Source: Methylacidiphilum caldifontis
GTDB lineage: Bacteria; Verrucomicrobiota; Verrucomicrobiia; Methylacidiphilales; Methylacidiphilaceae
NCBI RefSeq assembly: GCF_017310505.1
Contig: NZ_CP065957.1
Span: forward strand, 1,736,001 to 1,800,000
Direction of reading: 5' to 3'
DNA: 64,000 bases
Of the stretch, positions 27,480-37,448 are shown one piece after another (position 1 is the first letter of the stretch; the number at the start of each line of letters is the position of its first letter). Both the position numbers and the translations under genes were made by a program. The notes beneath the pieces were generated by a model, which saw only the letters and a program-made list of their open reading frames with translations, searched no databases and was not told the DNA's origin.

Positions 27480-28565
27480 TCATGGGGTTGCGGGCAAGAT
27501 AATGTCCTGTGGTGCTTCTCCAGCAGAAGCCACCGAGATACTTTTGCCATCTAAAATAAATTCAACCTGGGAAATATTTGAAGCACGAATCTGGAAACGG
27601 GGGCCGACAAATTCTTTTTGTTCCCCTTTATGGAGAACTCCAGAAAAAACCTGTTTAGGTTTGCCACCTTCAATGACTTGAATGAAAATCCAGGAATCTT
27701 TCCTGGCCTGTACAACCAGCTTATAATTTTTTTCTGCAAAAGAGACAGCAGGTTCATCCGAGTTGTCTTCATCGGCAGAATCAGCATCTGATTCAATTTC
27801 TCCTGATTTTGTTCTCGGATGATCTTCAAGATTAGGAACGGGTTCAGGACTGACGGGCAAGGCGCGCATAATCTTGACATTTTCAGTATTGGAGTTTGCT
27901 TGTTGGTCTACTGCAGTTGGGGGAGGAGCAGACGCAGAAGTAGATTGTTGTTGGGGCTTTTCTTCAACCTTGAGGGGATTGATAGGGGTTGCTCTTTTTA
28001 CGGTCATGTTTTCTATCTGGGAAGGAGTGCCTTGGGCTCCTTCGGTTGGTTGCTCTTTAGTAACAGGCTCTAGAATGGAGGGTTTAAGTTCCGGGCTTTT
28101 CCTTATCTGTTCTTCTTGAGAGGCTATTTTCCCTGGTGCATGGCGGAAAGAGGTAACTTGATAAATCCTATATACCCCGATTCCACACATAAGAACAAAA
28201 AGAAGGAAAGCAAAGAAAAAGGCGATTTTTTGGGGAGTAAAAAAGGGTTCTTTTTGAACCGTTGAGTCGACATACTTTACAGGAAGAGTGATTAATAAGT
28301 TTTTGTCTTCTTCTCTAAAACCAAAAAGGTTATCCAGTTCATCCAATAGAGGTTTTTCATCCATCCCTAGAGTTCTAGCATAAATTCTAACAAATCCTCG
28401 AACTTGAGTTGAGGCTGGAATTTTATCGTATTGGTCTTGTTCTAATGCAGCAAGTTGTTCAGGAAGAATTTTTGTTATTTTTGATACGGTTTGCAAAGAT
28501 AGGCCTTGGGCTTGCCTTGCAGCCTGCAGCCGTTGGCCTATGGTTTGTTTCATTCCCTGTTCCAT
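27480..28565 (-). CDS. RodZ-like helix-turn-helix membrane protein (DUF4115)
   Basis: This 361-residue protein combines an N-terminal HTH_25 domain (about residues 8-75, GQRLQAARQAQGLSLQTVSK) with one membrane segment near 112-134. A long Pro/Gln/Glu-rich linker and a C-terminal beta-rich DUF4115 domain (about 275-355) follow. This is the RodZ layout; RodZ links MreB to the cell wall machinery. No mreB is nearby and the linker is low-complexity, so the exact role is inferred. A strong GAGGAGG lies 10 nt before the ATG. It is 18 nt downstream of ftsK. Confidence 0.8.
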   Translation of the reverse strand: MEQGMKQTIGQRLQAARQAQGLSLQTVSKITKILPEQLAALEQDQYDKIPASTQVRGFVRIYARTLGMDEKPLLDELDNLFGFREEDKNLLITLPVKYVDSTVQKEPFFTPQKIAFFFAFLLFVLMCGIGVYRIYQVTSFRHAPGKIASQEEQIRKSPELKPSILEPVTKEQPTEGAQGTPSQIENMTVKRATPINPLKVEEKPQQQSTSASAPPPTAVDQQANSNTENVKIMRALPVSPEPVPNLEDHPRTKSGEIESDADSADEDNSDEPAVSFAEKNYKLVVQARKDSWIFIQVIEGGKPKQVFSGVLHKGEQKEFVGPRFQIRASNISQVEFILDGKSISVASAGEAPQDIILPATP

Positions 28566-28583
28566 AATTTTTGCTCCTCCTCA

Positions 28584-31034
28584 TTAAATATGGGGAATAG
28601 GTCCATTAAGATCAGCAAGTATTTCTCGTGGCTTAGCACCATTTTCAGGACCCACAATACCCTTTTCTTCAAGAAGGTCCATTATCCAAGCAGCTCTATT
28701 ATATCCCAACCTAAGTCTTCTTTGAAGGAGGGAGGTGCTAGCCCTTTTTTCTTGCCAAATGATTTCTAGACATTTCTGAACCAGTTCTCGATCGCTTTCG
28801 GAAAGCTTTATCTGTTGGTCTTCATTTTCGATAGCATCTTGGACTTGGGGCATGACAGCTGGAGGATACTCTTTTTTAATGTAATTGACCACTTTGTAAA
28901 CTTCCTCTTCAGATACGTAAGCTCCTTGACCGCGTAATACTTTGGAAGTAGCGGGAGGAAGAAACAGAAAATCTCCTTTACCTACAAGATTCTCTGCACC
29001 GTTTTCGTCAAGAATCACCCGAGAATCAAGAGAACTGGCTACCTGAAAAGCAATTCGGGAAGGGATATTGGCTTTAATTACCCCTGTAATCACTTCCCTG
29101 CGTGGAGTTTGAGTGGCGACTATCAGATGAATCCCTGCGGCCCTAGCTTTTGCAGACAGCCTAGCTATGGCCACTTCCACTTCAGCAGGAGTAGTCTGCA
29201 TCAAATCAGCAAGTTCGTCGATAACGACGACAATCCATGGCAGTTTTTCCTTAATTTCTTTCTTGTCTTCTCTTTCCATAGAGAGCAGCTCTAACTTTGC
29301 ATTGTATGCTATGATATTGCGGCTACCTGCTTCTGCAAGTAAACTGTAACGCCTTTCCATTTCTTGAACCACCCACTTAAGCCCATTGATAACTTTTTTA
29401 GGATCTACGATTACCGGAACAATCAGATGAGCTATTCCATTATAGGCTTGGAGCTCGACTTGTTTGGGATCCACCAAAATAATCTTCAACTCTGAAGGAC
29501 CAAATTTGTAGAGCAAGCTAAGGAGCATTGCATTAATACAAACAGATTTTCCAGAGCCTGTTGCTCCTGCAATAAGAAGGTGAGGCATTTCAAAAAGGTC
29601 AGTAATAAGAGGCTCCCCATAAACGTCTTTTCCCAAAGCAAGAGGAATCTTTGCTTTTGTATTAATCCAAGTAGAATTTTCCATTATATCTCGCAGATAA
29701 ACTGGAATTTTCTTTGCGTTGGGCAGTTCAACCCCAACGCTATCTTTGCCAGGAATAGGGGCCAAAATGTTTACTCTTTCAGCACGCATGGCTCGAGCTA
29801 TGTCTCTTTGAAGGTTCTTTATTCGATCTACTCTAATACCAGGCGCTGGATAAAGTTCGAAACGCGTGATCGTTGGTCCATAAGTGATTGAACCGGGACT
29901 GACTTCTATACCAAAACTGGATAAGGTTTCTATGAGCAGCTTTGCCTGATTGCGCAAATCAGCCTCAGGTACAATAACCCTGTCTAGAAATGGATTTTTG
30001 GGCAGAAGATCAAGAGGAGGAGCTGTATATTCAGAAGAATAAAAAACAGGTGGTTTTTTTTCAGATTTTAAACTCTCTTTCAAAGAAGAGTTTATGGGGA
30101 GAGGAGTAGATAACTCTTCTGGATTAGGTTGGAGAGGAGGAGTTTTCTCAGTTGAGAGGTTTTCAGGATTTTTAGAAGGTGTATCGACCAATGGTTTTTG
30201 TTCTTCTTTTTCTTTTTTTCTATTATTTAGCAAGTGAAGTTTTTCTAGAAGAGATGGTTTTTTTATAGAAGCTAGGGCATTTCCAGTACCCTTAAGATTA
30301 GTTAAGGAGAATAAATCCTTTTTTGTGTTGCAAACCTCTTCCGGGCGCAAAGGATTTATTGGCTGTTTTTTTAAAGCTTTTTGAATTTCCTTTTCTTCTT
30401 TTGTGAGTTTCTTATGTGCGATCTCTAGCTTTCCAGAAAGGCCTTTTTGTTGCAAAAGTTTTTCATGATAAGCTTCCCATTTGGTTTTAACATACAAGGC
30501 AAATCTGATTAAACTCCTAATAGGTTCAGTTTCATATAAAAGAACAAAAAAAAGAATGAGGAAGGTGATGAGCAAATAAAAACTGCCTGTTTTACCCAAA
30601 AATCGAACCAAGAAGTACCGATCAAGAATATCACCGATGAGACCTCCAGGAGTAAAAACTTCTGGATTATGCTCGGTCATTTTTATTAGGGATGGTTGGA
30701 GTTCTAATAGAGCAGCCAAAGATATAAGAAGAAGAACACTCAAGGGAAGTTTTTTCCACCAACGTACTCGGGCGTGGAGACTTACAGCCATTCCTGCAGT
30801 AATCAAAAGGATAGGGACGCAATAGGCTCCAAAACCAAAAAGAGTAAAAAGAAAAAAAGCGCAGTAAGCTCCAAGAGGACCTACAGCATTTGAGGTAACA
30901 GTTTTGGGTGGCCATTGGTTAAAAGCAACATCGGTAGCATGGAAAGAAGAAAGGCTTAGAATGAGCAAAATGGACAAACCAAAGAAGATGATGCTTAAGA
31001 GTTCGAAGAATAGTGAACGGCGGACTGTAAACAT
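28584..31034 (-). CDS. ftsK: DNA translocase FtsK/SpoIIIE
   Basis: This 816-residue septal DNA pump clears chromosome ends during division. Four or five N-terminal membrane segments lie within residues 1-180. A charged Pro-rich linker follows, then the motor with Walker A GATGSGKSVC, Walker B IVVVIDELADLM and the ATQTPRREVITGVIKANIPSR region. A C-terminal gamma winged-helix domain (about 750-816, SLLQRRLRLGYNRAAWIMDLLEE) reads KOPS-like sites. It starts the long minus-strand cluster. Confidence 0.95.
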   Translation of the reverse strand: MFTVRRSLFFELLSIIFFGLSILLILSLSSFHATDVAFNQWPPKTVTSNAVGPLGAYCAFFLFTLFGFGAYCVPILLITAGMAVSLHARVRWWKKLPLSVLLLISLAALLELQPSLIKMTEHNPEVFTPGGLIGDILDRYFLVRFLGKTGSFYLLITFLILFFVLLYETEPIRSLIRFALYVKTKWEAYHEKLLQQKGLSGKLEIAHKKLTKEEKEIQKALKKQPINPLRPEEVCNTKKDLFSLTNLKGTGNALASIKKPSLLEKLHLLNNRKKEKEEQKPLVDTPSKNPENLSTEKTPPLQPNPEELSTPLPINSSLKESLKSEKKPPVFYSSEYTAPPLDLLPKNPFLDRVIVPEADLRNQAKLLIETLSSFGIEVSPGSITYGPTITRFELYPAPGIRVDRIKNLQRDIARAMRAERVNILAPIPGKDSVGVELPNAKKIPVYLRDIMENSTWINTKAKIPLALGKDVYGEPLITDLFEMPHLLIAGATGSGKSVCINAMLLSLLYKFGPSELKIILVDPKQVELQAYNGIAHLIVPVIVDPKKVINGLKWVVQEMERRYSLLAEAGSRNIIAYNAKLELLSMEREDKKEIKEKLPWIVVVIDELADLMQTTPAEVEVAIARLSAKARAAGIHLIVATQTPRREVITGVIKANIPSRIAFQVASSLDSRVILDENGAENLVGKGDFLFLPPATSKVLRGQGAYVSEEEVYKVVNYIKKEYPPAVMPQVQDAIENEDQQIKLSESDRELVQKCLEIIWQEKRASTSLLQRRLRLGYNRAAWIMDLLEEKGIVGPENGAKPREILADLNGPIPHI

Positions 31035-31231
31035 ATTCTAAATTTCGAGATCAAAAATAAAATCATTTGAATGTGCTCATTTTTACAATATCAAAAAAAT
31101 AATTAAAAAAAAGAAATCATTTTATTCTTGTCGAAGGTGTTGTTTTTTTAATAGAAAGACTCAATCCCATCATATTATTCTACTTATAAGAGAGTGGGCA
31201 AAATTCTTCAATTTTAAAAAGGAGGTCGATA

Positions 31232-31867
31232 ATGGCTTATCAAATACCCCCGTTACCTTATCCTTTTGATGCACTCGAACCTTATATCAATACATTGACA
31301 ATGGATTGTCATTATAATGGCCATCATAAAGCTTATGTGCAGAACTTAAACAAAGCTTTAGCAAATTATCCAGACCTTCAGCAAAAAAGGCCTGAAGACT
31401 TGCTTGTTTCTCTCCATACTCTTCCTGAGTCTATAAGGACAGCAGTCCGAAACAACGGTGGGGGCCATGTTAATCATTCTTTTTTCTGGAAAATAATGGC
31501 TCCAAAAGCTGGAGGCAAACCACAGGGTAAACTCTACGAGGATATCCTTTCTCATTTTGGAAGTTTTGAGTCTTTTCAAGAAAAATTTGAAGCTGCGGGT
31601 CTAGCTCGTTTTGGAAGCGGTTGGGTTTGGCTAGTGGTTAACAAAGAAGGAAAGCTTGAGATTCTTTCTACACCCAATCAAGATAATCCTCTTTCTGATG
31701 GACATCAGCCCTTTTTGGGCTGTGATGTTTGGGAACATGCCTATTATTTAAAATATCAATTTCGAAGAGGAGAGTGGCTGAAAGCTTTCTGGAACGTGGT
31801 TAATTGGACTGCGGTAGAGGAATTTTACTCTCAAGCTTTGAATAAAAATCTTTCTTTCTGTCCCTAG
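31232..31867 (+). CDS. sodA: Superoxide dismutase, Mn type
   Basis: This 211-residue enzyme dismutates superoxide. Metal ligands are His27, His82, Asp165 and His169 (DVWEHAYYLKYQ). The residues that separate metal types favour manganese: GGGHVNHSFFW, and Gln150 in STPNQDNPL at the position where iron enzymes have a Gln elsewhere. A cambialistic enzyme cannot be excluded. A perfect AAGGAGG (31219-31225) precedes the ATG by 6 nt, stronger than at most genes here. There is no signal peptide. Confidence 0.93.
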   Translation: MAYQIPPLPYPFDALEPYINTLTMDCHYNGHHKAYVQNLNKALANYPDLQQKRPEDLLVSLHTLPESIRTAVRNNGGGHVNHSFFWKIMAPKAGGKPQGKLYEDILSHFGSFESFQEKFEAAGLARFGSGWVWLVVNKEGKLEILSTPNQDNPLSDGHQPFLGCDVWEHAYYLKYQFRRGEWLKAFWNVVNWTAVEEFYSQALNKNLSFCP

Positions 31868-32164
31868 TTAAAAAGCTATTATTATATCACTCTCAACAAT
31901 TAAATCAGCCAGAAGCCCAAGCCCTCCATAAGTCGCCTTTTCGATGATGGGTAGGCTTCTGGCTTGAGTGGCATAAGCACAGCCAAAAACAGCAATTCCT
32001 TTGAAAAGTGAAGTCAAGGAGTCTATTTCCTTAACCCCTTCATCGAGGCAGAAAACATAGATTTGATATCCTTTGTCTTGATAAAAATAAAGCTTTTCTA
32101 GAAATTGCTGAAACTTTGTGTCTTCTTTTGACACAGTAAGAATAAAGGTAAGGATTTTAGCCAT
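31868..32164 (-). CDS. DsrE-like small protein
   Basis: This 98-residue protein has a fold pattern like the DsrE/DsrF sulfur-relay family: an N-terminal strand KILTFILTV, a helix, then GYQIYVFCLDEGVKEI, a small-residue stretch VFGCAYATQARSL and a final strand SDIIIAF. Two cysteines (in VFCLD and FGCAY) could carry sulfur. No other sulfur-relay genes are nearby. It is convergent with sodA and the stop codons abut. The family assignment is by pattern only. Confidence 0.55.
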   Translation of the reverse strand: MAKILTFILTVSKEDTKFQQFLEKLYFYQDKGYQIYVFCLDEGVKEIDSLTSLFKGIAVFGCAYATQARSLPIIEKATYGGLGLLADLIVESDIIIAF

Positions 32165-32798
32165 TTCTTTAATGTTTTGATTAAAAATCTGTTTTCAAAA
32201 AAAATATAAAAATATAATAGATGAGGTTGAAAAAAGAACGGGGATGTTGGTGAATGGGGTTTTCCGCAAGGGAAAGGGTTGCTGGATGGGTAGAGAAGAG
32301 AGAGGGATAGATATTAACTCCTAGAAACACTTGCTAGAGCTCATTCGACCATGAAAGAGGGGAAGATAAGAAAAGGAGCTTTTTTCTCAACGGCTCAGCT
32401 CTTGGCCAATTCCGTTTGAGTGTAGCGGAATTGTTCAGGGTTATTTATAGCTGGGTGATGTGAAAATATTTTTCTAGGCATAGCTAAGGTTGGGGAGGCT
32501 TAACCAAGTGCGGAGTTGATTTCTGATTGTCGAAGGAGAAGCAACCGGCAAGAGGGGTTGACCCTTTAAAAGTTGGAACCGACCATTTCTCAAAGAGAGA
32601 TAGCCCCTTTTTAGCAAGGCTCTGGAGAGATATGAGCACAAGCAAGAGCCCTAGAGAAGAAAAACGTTAGCCCGCTTGGATTCCCCGTTGCTTTAGCCAT
32701 GGAGTAGTTCAGTATGTGACTTTGCAAAGGTTTTAATTTCAACTCGGCAACAAGCTGTTGTTGGAGTACCTATTTTGGATAAAAAAAGAGGAAGTGGA
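32165..32798. other. Gene-free, hairpin-rich stretch; possible decayed IS605-type element or structured RNA
   Basis: This roughly 630-base stretch has no intact gene. It is visibly more G-rich than neighbouring spacers. Inverted repeats include AATTCCG/CGGAATT (32408-32414 and 32426-32432) and GGCTCT/AGAGCC (32618-32623 and 32645-32650). At 32679-32711 a hairpin with a CTTTAG loop region is followed by GTAGTTCA, which resembles the right end of IS200/IS605-type elements. No RNase P, tmRNA or SRP RNA signature was found. The last part contains the promoter region of the DUF192 gene. Confidence 0.35.
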
Positions 32799-33272
32799 GT
32801 GAATAAATTTTTTTTGTTGATCATATTTATATTTTTTTTCCCTTGGTTGATTAAAGGTGAAGAATCTGTTAGGACAGTTACATTAGTAGGTAAACTGCCC
32901 TACCAGCGCCTTTTGGCTGAGGTGGTCTGGAAAAGTGAAGATCTGAGACGGGGTTTAATGTATAGAGAAAAATTACCAGAGGATAGGGGCATGCTTTTTG
33001 TGTTACCTTACGAACAAAAAGCTGTTTTTTGGATGAAAAATACCCGCATACCTTTATCCATTGCTTTCATGGACAAAACGGGTATGATCCTTGAAATTTA
33101 TTCTATGAAACCTTTTGATTTAACTCCACTGCCTAGTCGTTCTTCATCGGTCAAGTTCGCATTAGAAGTCAATGAAGGATGGTTTCAAAGACACAAGATT
33201 ACTGCTGGAGATCAACTTAATCCCTTGGATATATCTTGGGATAAACTTCTTAATTTATTAACCAGTAACTAA
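32799..33272 (+). CDS. DUF192 family exported protein
   Basis: This small protein has a signal peptide (NKFFLLIIFIFFFPWLIKGEE) and a DUF192 domain, with landmarks RRGLMYREKLPEDRGMLFV, VFWMKNTRIPLSIAFMD and the closing ITAGDQL. The function of the family is unknown. The GTG at 32799 is chosen as start because GAGG lies 6 nt upstream and the signal peptide then begins properly. A TTG at 32775 would add eight residues. It is followed after 5 nt by the PHP phosphatase gene. Confidence 0.8.
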   Translation: MNKFFLLIIFIFFFPWLIKGEESVRTVTLVGKLPYQRLLAEVVWKSEDLRRGLMYREKLPEDRGMLFVLPYEQKAVFWMKNTRIPLSIAFMDKTGMILEIYSMKPFDLTPLPSRSSSVKFALEVNEGWFQRHKITAGDQLNPLDISWDKLLNLLTSN

Positions 33273-33277
33273 GCTTT

Positions 33278-34066
33278 ATGAAAATATTTGCCGATTATCA
33301 TATGCATCCTCAAGGGCACAAACTGCAGCCCTATACCCATCAATTGCTTGATCCATGGGCTGAAGCTTGTATCCAAAAAGAAATTGGCTATTTCTGCTTT
33401 ACTGATCACGATAGATATAGAGAAGGCGTCGATTTTAGCCTCTTTAGAGAATGGAAACAGAAATATCCAGGTTTAAATATTGGCATAGGTATAGAAAGAG
33501 ATAACGATCCGCTTACAGGTAAATCGGGGTTGGCTTGGGTAAGGGAAAATTGGGAAAATCTGGATTTTGTTCTTGGATCTGTTCATTTTATTGGGGATTG
33601 GCCTTTCGATAGGGTTGGTTACGAAGCAGGGTTTTCAAAAAGATCTATTGAAGAGATTTATCGAGATTATGTGGAAAATTTATGCAGTTTAATTGACGAA
33701 GGCTTTATTGATTCCGTGGCCCACTTAGATCTCATTAAAATATTTAATTATAAACCTGCCGGTAAAATCTTAGATTTCTTTCTACCGGTTTTAGAAAAGA
33801 TAAAGGAAAAAAATTTATGCTTAGAGATTAATGTTGCTGGATTGCGCAAACCTGTAAAAGAGCAGTATCCATCTGAAGAAATTCTTTTTAAAGCGGTTGA
33901 ACTCAAAATTCCTTTTTCTATAGGCTCTGATGCTCATTCCTGGGCAGAAGTAGGCAAAGGGTTTACCCAAATTACAGATCTTCTAATCAAGCTTGGAATT
34001 GAAGAGGTGGTTGTTTTTAGAGGACATTCTAGGCAAGCAATGCCTCTCAATGGGATGAAAGGTTAA
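33278..34066 (+). CDS. PHP-domain phosphatase, histidinol-phosphatase-like
   Basis: This 262-residue PHP-fold metal-dependent hydrolase shows the metal-binding motifs DYHMHPQ at the N-terminus, FTDHDRY, GIERD, LGSVHFI, SVAHLDLI and SDAHSW. These match the HisK-type histidinol-phosphate phosphatase family, the last phosphatase step of histidine synthesis. No other his genes are nearby, so another phosphoester substrate is possible. It overlaps the convergent hpnC-like gene by 4 nt. Confidence 0.78.
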   Translation: MKIFADYHMHPQGHKLQPYTHQLLDPWAEACIQKEIGYFCFTDHDRYREGVDFSLFREWKQKYPGLNIGIGIERDNDPLTGKSGLAWVRENWENLDFVLGSVHFIGDWPFDRVGYEAGFSKRSIEEIYRDYVENLCSLIDEGFIDSVAHLDLIKIFNYKPAGKILDFFLPVLEKIKEKNLCLEINVAGLRKPVKEQYPSEEILFKAVELKIPFSIGSDAHSWAEVGKGFTQITDLLIKLGIEEVVVFRGHSRQAMPLNGMKG

Positions 34067-34971
34067 GCTTTTATATAAAGAGTCTTATCCCTCTGGCTTT
34101 TCTCAGAAATAGTTCTTAATGCTTTGATAAGCAGAAGAAAAAAATCTGTATAGTGTAGTTTGGGTCTAAACTTTAGGGTGTTGTATCCTACCTTCTCTAT
34201 TTTATCCAATATCCTTTTGCCTCCATGCCAGGTTAAGGCAATCTCTAGTTTCAGAGGAAAAGGCAGCGTATTAATCAAAGCTTTTCCCTTTTCAAAGAGA
34301 TTAGATGTTCTTTGAACTTGAAAAGAAAGCAGCTCTTTAAAATTAGAGTTGAAGTTTCTTTTGAAAAGATCAGCTTCGGAAACTTTGAATTGTTCCATTT
34401 CCTGCCTAGGTAGATAAATCCTATTTTTCCCCAGATCTATGGAAATGTCTTGCCAAAAATTGGCAAGTTGAAGGGCAGTACAGATACAGTCAGAACAGAA
34501 AAACTGAAATTCAGCAGTTTGGTGATGGAGATAGAGAACTAACCTTCCAATGGGATTTGCACTTTTTTTGCAGTAATCGAGTACTTCTTCAAAATTTTCG
34601 TATCTATTTTTTAAGACATCCTGTCGAAAAGCATCCAGCAGGTCTGTGAAAAGTTTAATAGGAAGATCGAATTTTTGAATCGTATCATGAAGAGCTAGAA
34701 AGACAGGATTTTTATGGTTACATTTTGTATCCAGAAGATGAGACTGCCATCGATTGAGTTTATCGAGTCTTTCTTTTCTTTTTTGTTCATTTTCTATTTC
34801 ATTTCCTTTTAAAAGATAGCCTTCGTCGGCGTAATCATCGGCTATCCGAGAAAAGGCATATATGGCATGAACATGGGGTGCAAGATCTTTTCCAACAAGC
34901 AAACCCACAGGAAAATTTTCATAATGGGAAGCGATCTTCTTGCAGTATAGGTAAGCTTCCTCAATATTCAT
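34063..34971 (-). CDS. hpnC: Squalene synthase HpnC-like
   Basis: This 302-residue trans-isoprenyl diphosphate synthase has the first Asp-rich motif in AFSRIADDYADEG and the second in FWQDISIDLGKNRIYLP. The N-terminal YENFPVGLLV and the sequence around the first motif are typical of HpnC. With HpnD and HpnE, HpnC makes squalene for hopanoids. HpnD and HpnE are not in the window. Phytoene synthase is the main alternative but fits the N-terminus less well. Confidence 0.75.
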   Translation of the reverse strand: MNIEEAYLYCKKIASHYENFPVGLLVGKDLAPHVHAIYAFSRIADDYADEGYLLKGNEIENEQKRKERLDKLNRWQSHLLDTKCNHKNPVFLALHDTIQKFDLPIKLFTDLLDAFRQDVLKNRYENFEEVLDYCKKSANPIGRLVLYLHHQTAEFQFFCSDCICTALQLANFWQDISIDLGKNRIYLPRQEMEQFKVSEADLFKRNFNSNFKELLSFQVQRTSNLFEKGKALINTLPFPLKLEIALTWHGGKRILDKIEKVGYNTLKFRPKLHYTDFFLLLIKALRTISEKSQRDKTLYIKA

Positions 34972-35105
34972 AAAAAGATCCGATTGTTTTTTTAAAAATA
35001 AATTACACGGTTAATACCATTTTTTGATTTTTTTTGATTTAACGACAAGACTTTCTTCTCACAAGTCCTTAATTTTATATTTGAATAAAAAGCAATAATC
35101 GTAAA

Positions 35106-35750
35106 ATGGATTTCATATTGTGGTCTATGAACTATTTTGGTCTAACTGGAGGAATAGGGTGCGGGAAAACAACTTTGTCTTGTTTTTTTATGAAAGAAGG
35201 ATTTGAGATTATTGATACGGATATGATTAGCCAAGAACTCCTTCAACCGGGAAAAGAAAATTGGAAAAAAGTAGTTGACGAGTTTGGAAAAGAAATCTTA
35301 AATAAAGATAATACAATAAATCGTAGATTATTAGGTCAGCTAGTTTTTCAGAATCCTGAATTATTGGATAGATTAAACAAAATAACTCATCCATCGATAC
35401 GCCAACAGTGGAAGAAAAAAGCGTCAGAAATTAAAGATAAAGATCCTGAAAAACAAATAATAGTTGTTATACCTCTTTTATTCGAAGAAAAGCTCGAAAA
35501 GGATTTTGATAAGATTCTATGTATTGGCTGTTCTCCATCGGTGCAGTACAAAAGACTTTTAGATAGGGGACTAAGTTTTCAAGAAATAAAGAACAGAATA
35601 GAAAGTCAGTGGTCTTTAGAAAAAAAAATGGAGTTAAGTGATTTTGTTTTTTGGAATGACGGATCCATTCAATTACTTTATGACCAGGGTCATATTTTTT
35701 TGAATAAGCTACAGTCTGATAAAACGGGCTCATCCTTTTTAGGGAAATGA
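35106..35750 (+). CDS. coaE: Dephospho-CoA kinase
   Basis: CoaE phosphorylates dephospho-CoA, the last step of CoA synthesis. The 214-residue protein has the P-loop GLTGGIGCGKTT, the acceptor-site IDTDMISQELLQPG and the VVIPLLFEEKLEKDFD motif. A second in-frame ATG at 35127 lies just before the conserved NYFGLTGGIG and is equally likely as start, because neither has a Shine-Dalgarno. It lies 95-134 nt upstream of rho on the same strand and may share its transcript. Confidence 0.92.
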   Translation: MDFILWSMNYFGLTGGIGCGKTTLSCFFMKEGFEIIDTDMISQELLQPGKENWKKVVDEFGKEILNKDNTINRRLLGQLVFQNPELLDRLNKITHPSIRQQWKKKASEIKDKDPEKQIIVVIPLLFEEKLEKDFDKILCIGCSPSVQYKRLLDRGLSFQEIKNRIESQWSLEKKMELSDFVFWNDGSIQLLYDQGHIFLNKLQSDKTGSSFLGK

Positions 35751-35884
35751 TTTGATTTTCAGAGTTGAGGGAAACTTAAAACCAATTTAATCGAGGATAT
35801 GAACCTTTAAGTTGTTTTATTTAGTGTAATTTCCATAATTTAAAAATGAGATCACCAAAAAAAAATCATTTAGAGGGAGTTGCG

Positions 35885-37339
35885 ATGAAATCGCAAGAAA
35901 CTTTTGATCCGGGTAATGATTTGCCATCTTCAATGAAATCTGAGAATGAAGGAGCAAAGAATATCAGTGAATATCCTGAACATGAACAAAAAGAAGAAAA
36001 TATGGAAATGAGAAAATCTGTCCAAGAAGGGATAACACAGTCCAAAAACAATGGAGTGGACGAACCCATGGCTATGGGACCTGCCTTGGATTTAAGCAAA
36101 CTCCAACAATTATCTTTTTCTGATCTTCAAGTAAAAGCTGCAGAATATCAAATTGAAAACCCTGGGCTAATGAGGAAACATGAAGTGATTTTTGAAATCT
36201 TACGTAGAAATGCCCAAAAAAATGGCGCGATTTACGGGGGTGGCGTTTTAGAAATATTGCCTGAAGGATATGGTTTTCTGAGATCAGAGGCTTATAATTA
36301 TTTCCCTTGCCAGGAAGATGTCTATGTGTCTCCGGCATTAATAAGAAAATTTGGTCTTAAGAAAGGAAACCTAGTTTCTGGACCAATCCGCCCACCTAAA
36401 GAAAAGGAAAGGTATTTCTCCCTCCTCCAAGTTGAAAAAATAGAGAACGAGGAACCTGAGAAAATTCGAGGAAGAATTATTTTCGATAATTTGACACCGA
36501 TTTTCCCTAATCGGAGAATTTTCCTGGAGGGGAAAACGGGAGATCTTTCTATGCGGGTGATGGATCTGATAACCCCTATTGGTTTTGGTCAAAGGGGTTT
36601 AATCGTTGCTCCTCCCAGAACAGGCAAAACGGTTTTGATTCAAAAAATTGCTAATGCGATTACCGAAAATCATCCTGATGCCCACCTGATTGTGCTGCTT
36701 GTGGATGAGCGACCAGAAGAAGTCACTGACATGGAAAGATCGGTCAAAGGAGAAGTGATTAGTTCGACCTTTGATGAAACTCCTGAAAGGCATGTTCAGG
36801 TCGCCGAAATGGTTATAGAAAGAGCAAAGAGGATGGCTGAAAACAAGATAGATGTGGTTATATTGTTGGATTCTTTAACTAGACTTGCACGAGCCTACAA
36901 TACCTTACAACCTCATAGTGGGAAAATCTTGACTGGGGGTGTGGACGCTAATGCACTTCAAAAGCCAAGAAGGTTTTTCGCCACAGCCAGGAATCTCGAA
37001 GAAGGGGGAAGTGTGACGATCATTGCCACAGCTTTGATTGATACAGGCTCGAAAATGGATGATGTCATCTTTGAGGAGTTCAAAGGAACGGGCAACATGG
37101 AGTTGCATCTTGATCGGGCACTTGTGGATAAGCGAATATATCCAGCAATTAATATACCAAAATCGGGAACAAGAAGAGAAGAACTACTCTATCATCCTGA
37201 CGAGCTTATTCGCATTCATGTGCTTCGACGGGCATTATCTTCGATTCCTCCTATTGAAGCCATGGAACTTTTACTCGAAAGGTTAAAGAAAACAAAAAAC
37301 AATGTTGAGTTTCTTCTTTCAATGAATTTGAAAGAATAG
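35885..37339 (+). CDS. rho: Transcription termination factor Rho
   Basis: This hexameric RNA helicase ends Rho-dependent transcripts. It has an N-terminal acidic, Asn/Glu-rich stretch, a helical Rho N domain and a cold-shock RNA-binding domain ([17 protein letters not shown]). The ATPase follows, with Walker [18 protein letters not shown] and [14 protein letters not shown], and the Q/R-loop region [21 protein letters not shown] use the ATG at 35885 because AGGGAG lies 6 nt upstream. The ATG at 35846 would add 13 residues and has no such site. Confidence 0.95.
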   Translation: MKSQETFDPGNDLPSSMKSENEGAKNISEYPEHEQKEENMEMRKSVQEGITQSKNNGVDEPMAMGPALDLSKLQQLSFSDLQVKAAEYQIENPGLMRKHEVIFEILRRNAQKNGAIYGGGVLEILPEGYGFLRSEAYNYFPCQEDVYVSPALIRKFGLKKGNLVSGPIRPPKEKERYFSLLQVEKIENEEPEKIRGRIIFDNLTPIFPNRRIFLEGKTGDLSMRVMDLITPIGFGQRGLIVAPPRTGKTVLIQKIANAITENHPDAHLIVLLVDERPEEVTDMERSVKGEVISSTFDETPERHVQVAEMVIERAKRMAENKIDVVILLDSLTRLARAYNTLQPHSGKILTGGVDANALQKPRRFFATARNLEEGGSVTIIATALIDTGSKMDDVIFEEFKGTGNMELHLDRALVDKRIYPAINIPKSGTRREELLYHPDELIRIHVLRRALSSIPPIEAMELLLERLKKTKNNVEFLLSMNLKE

Positions 37340-37448
37340 GTGGATTTTTTGAAATGTTCTTCTTACAATAGAAGCTGTGTAGCTTGCCCTATTCTTTTGT
37401 AGGGACTATTTCCGATTAAGACTTTGTTTCATTCTATCGGAGTTTTCA

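Noticed and set aside
32221-32720. RNase P RNA, tmRNA or SRP RNA in the gene-free stretch
   Set aside because: The conserved cores of these RNAs (for example GAGGAAAGTCC or GGTCAGGTCCGGAAGG) were not found.
37385-37405. CCCTA/TAGGG hairpin after rho as terminator
   Set aside because: Only 5 bp of stem, an 8-nt loop and no proper T-run follow.
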